The position numbers were made by a program, and so were the translations under genes. A DNA stretch of 64,000 nucleotides from Mesonia sp. K7 (lineage in GTDB: Bacteria; Bacteroidota; Bacteroidia; Flavobacteriales; Flavobacteriaceae): positions 1-64,000 of the forward strand of contig NZ_QKQV01000008.1 in the NCBI RefSeq assembly GCF_003233725.1, written 5' to 3'. How positions within the stretch are numbered: the first letter of the stretch is position 1; every line of letters begins with the position of its first letter. Positions 62,050 through 64,000 of this stretch are shown in pieces. The notes beneath the pieces were generated by a model. That model saw only the letters and a list, made by a program, of their open reading frames with translations. It had not been told where the DNA came from and made no database searches.

Positions 62050-63389
62050 GCTTCTACCATTTCATTAACAAAATCAAACCTTACCAACCCATCTGTGTCG
62101 ATTTCTGTTAGTTCAACTTCGTGTAAAGTATTAACCAATTCAGGATTCCAAGGGTATTTTACCTTGATATAATTTTCCGTAAAACCGTGAATGTAACCTT
62201 CTTTGTTTTCACCTTCAAAAAGCACGGTAAACGTTTCGCCTAAATGTTGTTCATAAAATGCTCGACGTTTTTTTACTGATAAAGCACGTAACATTTTGCT
62301 GCGTTTTTTACGGGTTCTAATCGGCACAACACCATCCATTTCTGCAGCTGGTGTATTGTCTCTTTCAGAATAAGTAAAGACATGTAAGTATGAAATATCT
62401 AGTTCTTGCAAAAAATGATAGGTGTCGAGAAAACGTTCTTCGGTTTCTCCCGGAAACCCAACAATTACGTCAACCCCAATACAAGCTTGCGGCATGATCC
62501 GCTTGATTTGTTCAACACGATCTACATACAGCTCTCGCATGTAACGTCTTCGCATCAATTTCAGCAAATCATTGCTTCCGCTCTGTAAGGGAATATGAAA
62601 ATGCGGCACAAAAGTATCACTTTGCGCTACGAAATTGATAGTTTCGTTTTTCAGCAAATTAGGCTCGATAGACGAAATACGTAGCCTTTCGATGCCGTCT
62701 ATTTTATCTAAGGCTTGTACCAATTCTAAAAAAGTATGCTCGTGTTTTTTGTTGCCGAACTCTCCTTTTCCGTAATCACCAATATTTACTCCTGTTAAGA
62801 CAATTTCTTTGATATCTTGTTCCGAAATTTCCTTGGCATTTGTTAGCACATTTTCTAAAGTATCACTTCTTGAAATACCTCGAGCTAAAGGAATTGTACA
62901 ATAAGTACATTTGTAATCGCAACCATCTTGCACTTTTAAGAAAGCACGGGTTCGATCACCAATAGAATATGAACCTACATAAAAATTGGCTTCATCAATC
63001 TCACATGAATGCACTTCACCTAAACCTTTCTTAGTGAGATCGTCGAGATATTCGGTAATATTGAATTTTTCTGTAGCTCCCAAAACCAAATCAACCCCTA
63101 GGGTTTCGGCCAATTCTTCTGGTTTTAGCTGCGCATAACAACCTATTGCTATAATAAATCCGTCTGGGTTTGCTTTTGTGGCTTGTTTTACAATACTTTT
63201 AAAACGTTTGTCGGCGTTCTCTGTTACACTACACGTGTTGATGACATAAACATCAGCTTCTTCGCTGAACTCGACCTTATCATAACCTTCATCTCTAAAA
63301 GATCGAGCAATTGTCGAAGTTTCCGAAAAATTGAGTTTACACCCTAGAGTGTAAAATGCAACGCTTTTATTGATGTTTTCTATTGGCAC
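62046..63389 (-). CDS. mtaB: tRNA t6A37 methylthiotransferase
   Basis: 447 residues. The UPF0004 domain has three cysteines (Cys17, Cys53, Cys84), the radical-SAM cluster is CDYKCTYC (Cys157, Cys161, Cys164), and a TRAM-like C-terminal region ends it. Members of this type make ms2t6A in tRNA. A good TATATTTG -7 element lies at 63460-63453 on this strand. No other gene is in its transcript within view. Confidence 0.93.
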   Translation of the reverse strand: MPIENINKSVAFYTLGCKLNFSETSTIARSFRDEGYDKVEFSEEADVYVINTCSVTENADKRFKSIVKQATKANPDGFIIAIGCYAQLKPEELAETLGVDLVLGATEKFNITEYLDDLTKKGLGEVHSCEIDEANFYVGSYSIGDRTRAFLKVQDGCDYKCTYCTIPLARGISRSDTLENVLTNAKEISEQDIKEIVLTGVNIGDYGKGEFGNKKHEHTFLELVQALDKIDGIERLRISSIEPNLLKNETINFVAQSDTFVPHFHIPLQSGSNDLLKLMRRRYMRELYVDRVEQIKRIMPQACIGVDVIVGFPGETEERFLDTYHFLQELDISYLHVFTYSERDNTPAAEMDGVVPIRTRKKRSKMLRALSVKKRRAFYEQHLGETFTVLFEGENKEGYIHGFTENYIKVKYPWNPELVNTLHEVELTEIDTDGLVRFDFVNEMVEA

Positions 63390-63445
63390 AACTAAATTTA
63401 CTTTCTTTTTAGTATTATTGCTATACGTTTATGATTCCTTAAAAA

Positions 63446-64000
63446 ATGGGTGCAAATATACAACCTATAAATGTTTTTTTAAAATTGTCACGCAGTAGTA
63501 AATTGATATTCATCAAGATATTTACATTTTCAGGAATGTTTTTCTTCATTTTTGGTTGTCAAAGTTCTTTAGAAGAAAATCGAAACCATTTAGTTTTTCG
63601 TTATAACGAACACGCCAACATCACTTCACTAGATCCCGCTTTCGCGAAAGACCAACGCAACATTTGGCCTTGTAATCAGCTCTATAATAGCTTAGTAAGA
63701 TTAGACGACCAACTTAACATTCAACCAGATTTGGCTAAAAATTGGACCATTAGTGAAGATGCCAAAACCTACGAGTTTATTTTGCGCAACGATGTGTTAT
63801 TTCACGAAAGTGAAATTTTCACAAATAAAACACGAAACGTAAATAGCAGCGATGTGGTTTATAGTCTCAATAGGTTGTTAGATCCTAAAATTGCTTCGCC
63901 CGGAAGTTGGGTGTTACAATCGGTAAAGAATATTATTGCGGTAAACGACACCATCGTAAAAATAGAGCTGGAAAAACCCTTTCCTGCATTTTTAGGCTTG
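63446..64000 (+). CDS. ABC-type peptide-binding lipoprotein, partial at window end
   Basis: The frame is open to the end of the window. A hydrophobic region (KIFTFSGMFFFIFGC) gives a lipobox with Cys38 counted from ATG 63446. The mature part is the family 5 extracellular solute-binding domain: YNEHANITSLDPAFAKDQRN, NQLYNSLVRLDD, VNSSDVVYSLNRLLDPKIAS. Several starts are possible (ATG 63446, TTG 63485, TTG 63503), and the first overlaps the mtaB promoter on the other strand. It should deliver oligopeptides or similar to an ABC permease beyond the window. Confidence 0.82.
   Translation, partial: MGANIQPINVFLKLSRSSKLIFIKIFTFSGMFFFIFGCQSSLEENRNHLVFRYNEHANITSLDPAFAKDQRNIWPCNQLYNSLVRLDDQLNIQPDLAKNWTISEDAKTYEFILRNDVLFHESEIFTNKTRNVNSSDVVYSLNRLLDPKIASPGSWVLQSVKNIIAVNDTIVKIELEKPFPAFLGL

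Overview
The window is an AT-rich chromosomal segment (I estimate roughly 35% G+C by eye) from a member of the Flavobacteriaceae (phylum Bacteroidota). The evidence is a PorQ type IX secretion component together with two proteins carrying type IX C-terminal sorting domains; promoters of the Bacteroidota form TTG-N19-TAnnTTTG in front of rpsA, rpmH and the tRNA genes; a crtI-crtB-crtZ-crtY zeaxanthin operon; a short CarB without its allosteric domain; many SC-D/E-rich lipoproteins; and BtuB/BtuG-type surface B12 uptake. No phage, IS element or CRISPR array was found. The genus cannot be settled from the sequence alone.

Layout. 1-1.86 kb: accessory edge with orphan small genes separated by palindromic, gene-cassette-like repeat elements. 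1.87-6 kb: a type IX-secreted FG-GAP protein, a DUF2490 protein, a DUF922 putative zinc protease and a photolyase. 6-13.9 kb: a redox/stress block with a Crp/Fnr regulator, two pirins flanking catalase-peroxidase katG, an intact bestrophin channel, a GNAT protein and the broken tail of a second bestrophin. 13.9-25.8 kb: lipoprotein, three-domain FAS1 protein, YwqK-like protein, mnmA, nitronate monooxygenase, rpsA, DUF4256, cmk, porQ, FKBP lipoprotein, S4 RNA-binding protein, phosphoribosyltransferase and shikimate kinase. 25.9-26.2 kb: two identical tRNA-Lys genes and one tRNA-Leu. 26.4-31.2 kb: a CarH-like B12-binding MerR regulator translationally coupled to the carotenoid genes. 31.2-40.3 kb: aconitase, a divergent TetR/cupin pair with clear operators, MoxR and a run of three overlapping periplasmic PPIase genes. 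40.4-46.5 kb: a cobalamin locus with a riboswitch, btuB and a BtuG-like propeller on one strand and btuF-btuC-btuD on the other. 46.6-53 kb: rmuC, thioesterase, lipocalin-like lipoprotein, SatD with three evenly phased operators, DUF3307, and an OB-fold/DUF5777/haem protein/YceI run. 53-57.6 kb: cupredoxin, carB, rpmH and a TPR membrane protein. 57.6-58.5 kb: a second accessory island with a frameshifted lipoprotein gene, a hypothetical gene and another copy of the cassette-like element. 58.5-64 kb: cardiolipin synthase, lytic transglycosylase, alpha/beta hydrolase, GNAT-like protein, mtaB and the start of a peptide-binding lipoprotein cut by the window end.

How it fits together. Two systems in the window meet at vitamin B12: the cobalamin import locus, under its riboswitch, supplies the cofactor that a CarH-type photoreceptor would need to gate carotenoid synthesis by light. 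A photolyase, KatG and pirins in the same window fit a light- and oxidant-exposed lifestyle. The least explained signals are the cassette-like repeats at both accessory islands, the ten-A frameshift gene, the three 28-bp-phased SatD operators, and a recurring palindrome (core CTTTCGCGAAAG) that lies inside coding sequences across the window.
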